This document shows positions 61,809 through 64,000 of a stretch of 64,000 nt of DNA, one piece after another; the first letter of the stretch is position 1; every line of letters starts with the position of its first letter. The translations under genes were made by a program, and so were the position numbers. The stretch is from UBA3069 sp050633465. Lineage in GTDB: Bacteria; Pseudomonadota; Alphaproteobacteria; Rhodobacterales; Rhodobacteraceae. The notes beneath the pieces were generated by a model, which did not search any database, was not told where the DNA came from, and saw only the letters and a program-made list of their open reading frames with translations. The stretch is from NCBI GenBank assembly GCA_050633465.1, contig JBOEGO010000015.1, positions 124,001 to 188,000 of the forward strand, given 5' to 3'.

Positions 61809-63071
61809 TCACAGCGCCCGCCAACCAATGTCGCGGCGGCAAAACCCCTCGGGCCAGTCAATGCCATCAACCATGGCATAGGCGCGATCCACCGCTTCGC
61901 GCAAATCAGCCCCGCGTGCGGTTACGTTCAACACCCGTCCGCCACTGGCGACAACATGACCGTCTTTCAACGCGGTCCCCGCATGAAAACACATCTCCGA
62001 ACTGGTCTCGGGCAGGGCAGCCAACCCGCCGATCACACTGCCTTTGGCGTAATCACCGGGGTATCCCTGCGCCGCCATCACCACGGTCACCGCATGATCA
62101 TCGGCCCAGTTCACACGGGCCTGCGCCAGTTCGCCACGCGCACAGGCCTCCAGCAGATCCAGCGCCTGCGCGCCCAGACGCAGCATCAAAACCTGACATT
62201 CGGGATCGCCAAAGCGCACGTTGTATTCCACCAGCCGGGGCTGCCCGTCCTTGATCATTAACCCCGCATAAAGAACCCCCTGATAGGGTGTGCCACGCCG
62301 TGCCATTTCGGCCACGCAGGGTGTGATGATCTCCTCCATCGCGATCTTCGCGATGCCATCCGACAATACCGGAGCGGGGGAATAGGCACCCATGCCGCCA
62401 GTGTTCGGGCCGGTGTCGCCATCACCGACGCGTTTGTGGTCCTGCGCCGTGCCGATGGGCAAAACATCCACCCCGTCACAAAGGATGAAATAGGATGCCT
62501 CCTCGCCCTCCATGAACTCCTCGATCACCACCTCGGCCCCGGCCGTGCCGAATTCACCGCCGAACATGTCGTCGATGGCGTCCAATGCCTCGGCTTCGGT
62601 CATGGCGATGATCACGCCCTTGCCTGCGGCCAGACCATCGGCCTTGACCACGATGGGAACACCATTGGCACGAATGTAATCCTTGGCCGCACCCGCATCG
62701 GTGAAATGGCCATAGCCCGCCGTGGGGGCGTTGACCGCCGCGCATACCTCTTTGGTAAAGGCCTTTGATGCCTCCAGCCGCGCCGCCGCCGCCGAAGGAC
62801 CAAACACCAGATAACCTGCGCCGCGCAAATCATCCGCCACACCAGCGGCCAAGGGCGCCTCTGGCCCGATGATCACGAAATCAATCGCGTTCTCCTCGGC
62901 AAAACCGACCACCGCCGCACCATCCATGATGTCCAGCGTGGCGCATTCCGCGATCTGGGCGATGCCCGCGTTGCCCGGTGCCACGATCAACTTGTCGCAT
63001 TTGGGGTTCTGCATCACGGCCCAGGCCAATGCATGTTCGCGGCCACCGCCGCCAAGGATCAGGATATTCAC
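61809..63071 (-). CDS. purD: Phosphoribosylamine-glycine ligase PurD
   Basis: Second step of purine synthesis: joins glycine to phosphoribosylamine using ATP. 420 aa ATP-grasp enzyme. It opens NILILGGGGREHALAWAVMQNPKCDKLIVAPGNAG, has VIGPEAPLAAGVADDL near 70, VKADGLAAGKGV near 147, EEFMEGEEASYFILCDG near 190 and PNTGGMGAYSPAPVL near 235, with the metal-binding YNVRFGDPECQV near 290. Start is GTG 63071, after AAGGAG; the frame open to 63230 overlaps the xseA start and is not used. Confidence 0.96.
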   Translation of the reverse strand: MNILILGGGGREHALAWAVMQNPKCDKLIVAPGNAGIAQIAECATLDIMDGAAVVGFAEENAIDFVIIGPEAPLAAGVADDLRGAGYLVFGPSAAAARLEASKAFTKEVCAAVNAPTAGYGHFTDAGAAKDYIRANGVPIVVKADGLAAGKGVIIAMTEAEALDAIDDMFGGEFGTAGAEVVIEEFMEGEEASYFILCDGVDVLPIGTAQDHKRVGDGDTGPNTGGMGAYSPAPVLSDGIAKIAMEEIITPCVAEMARRGTPYQGVLYAGLMIKDGQPRLVEYNVRFGDPECQVLMLRLGAQALDLLEACARGELAQARVNWADDHAVTVVMAAQGYPGDYAKGSVIGGLAALPETSSEMCFHAGTALKDGHVVASGGRVLNVTARGADLREAVDRAYAMVDGIDWPEGFCRRDIGWRAL

Positions 63072-63187
63072 GCCGCAGGCTCCTTTTTCGCTACTGGCGC
63101 GGGGATAGCCCGCAAGCGGCGCAGGGGCAAGCATTGCCCTGATTTTCCCCTCTGGCCCTGCGGCCTGTGTGGCGGTAATCTTGGCCC

Positions 63188-64000
63188 ATGAATGACCTGC
63201 TTGATGACGCCGACAGCGGCACGAACGCACCCGAATTTTCCGTTTCCGAACTGTCGGGCGCGGTCAAGCGCCTGATCGAGGGCGAATTTTCCCATGTCCG
63301 CATCCGCGGGGAATTGGGCCGCATCTCGCGCCCGCCCTCGGGCCATCTGTATCTGGACCTCAAGGATGACCGCGCCGTGATCGCCGGTGTGATGTGGAAA
63401 GGCACGGCCAAACGCCTGGCCATGCGCCCCGAAGAAGGCATGGAGGTGATCGCGACCGGTCGCCTCACCACCTTTCCGGGGCAGTCGAAATACCAACTGG
63501 TGATCGAGGACATGCGCCCCGCAGGGGTCGGCGCGCTGATGGCGATGCTGGAAAAACGCAAGGCGCAGCTGCAATCCGAAGGCCTGTTTGACCCTGCGCG
63601 CAAACGGCCCATCCCCTATCTGCCCGAGGTGATCGGCGTGATCACGTCACCCACGGGCGCGGTGATCCGCGATATTCTGCACCGTTTGCGTGACCGTTTT
63701 CCGCGCAAGGTGCTGATCTGGCCGGTGCCGGTGCAGGGCGAAAAATGCGCCCCCGAGGTCAGCCGCGCCATCGCCGGGTTCAACGCGCTGACCACGGGCG
63801 GTGCCATCCCGCGCCCTGACCTGATTATCGTTGCCCGTGGCGGTGGCTCGGTCGAGGATCTCTGGGGCTTTAACGAAGAATCCGTGGCCCGCGCTGCCGC
63901 CGCATCCGATATCCCGCTGATTTCGGCGGTGGGGCATGAAACCGACACCACGCTGATCGATTTTGTATCCGACAAACGTGCGCCAACCCCCACGGCAGCG
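63188..64000 (+). CDS. xseA: Exodeoxyribonuclease VII large subunit (5' part)
   Basis: First 271 residues, running off the window. The N-terminal OB-fold is seen (FSVSELSGAVKRLIEGEFSHVRIRGELGRISRPPSGHLYLDLKDD), then the catalytic-domain start (KRPIPYLPEVIGVITSPTGAVIRDILHRLRDRFP near 140), IIVARGGGSVEDLWGFNEESVARA near 217 and ISAVGHETDTTLIDFVSDKRAPTPTAA near 245. With XseB it degrades single-stranded DNA to oligonucleotides. It diverges from purD across 116 bases. Confidence 0.96.
   Translation, partial: MNDLLDDADSGTNAPEFSVSELSGAVKRLIEGEFSHVRIRGELGRISRPPSGHLYLDLKDDRAVIAGVMWKGTAKRLAMRPEEGMEVIATGRLTTFPGQSKYQLVIEDMRPAGVGALMAMLEKRKAQLQSEGLFDPARKRPIPYLPEVIGVITSPTGAVIRDILHRLRDRFPRKVLIWPVPVQGEKCAPEVSRAIAGFNALTTGGAIPRPDLIIVARGGGSVEDLWGFNEESVARAAAASDIPLISAVGHETDTTLIDFVSDKRAPTPTAA

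Overview
This GC-rich window comes from an alphaproteobacterium, most likely a marine Rhodobacteraceae (roseobacter-type) chromosome. The clues are the order murA - DUF2948 - hisD - UPF0262 - phosphatase, the cluster infA - maf - short RNase G - yacG, many TRAP/ABC uptake genes, RTX and Hint exoproteins, and a short intergenic hairpin repeat (CCTCCGGCGGGAGG core). Species cannot be named from the sequence.

1-8.9 kb: a catabolic operon behind an RpiR-type regulator. It encodes an N-formylglutamate-amidohydrolase-like enzyme, a TRAP transporter (DctQ, DctM, DctP), a glutamine-synthetase-family ligase, an aldehyde dehydrogenase and an iron alcohol dehydrogenase. Together they could gamma-glutamylate an imported amino alcohol, oxidise it twice and hydrolyse the product. 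8.9-24.3 kb: a minus-strand operon of three giant genes (2915, 1077 and 1114 aa) that I cannot assign to a known system. Visible parts are an OmpA-like domain, four ~150-residue cysteine-containing repeats, fibronectin-like beta segments and a degenerate phospholipase-D-like end. No signal peptide is visible on any of the three. This is the best candidate for an undescribed system. 24.6-25.1 kb: tRNA-Gly and a promoter-led, hairpin-rich interval that may be a non-coding RNA.

25.1-36.2 kb: an SsuABC/TauABC-type ABC importer, an ABC exporter, a BON-LysM protein, an acyl-CoA synthetase, a secreted beta-propeller/RTX protein and a membrane histidine kinase. 36.3-44 kb: tRNA-Thr and the conserved housekeeping block. 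44.1-47.1 kb: MarR regulator, acyl-CoA ligase and enoyl-CoA hydratase-family enzyme. 47.2-48.0 kb: tRNA-Phe followed by a decayed relaxase fragment, a scar of a mobile element. 48.0-49.4 kb: mannose-1-phosphate guanylyltransferase.

49.6-55.0 kb: a complete stressosome-type module (globin-STAS RsbR, RsbS, RsbT, RsbX) that runs directly into two histidine kinases and two response regulators. There is no sigma-B or anti-sigma gene, so output is probably through phosphotransfer. 55.1-64 kb: an RTX/Hint exoprotein, a DegP protease, a peptidoglycan-binding lipoprotein, a 2Fe-2S ferredoxin with an overlapping FG-GAP protein, purD, and the 5' part of xseA, which runs off the end.
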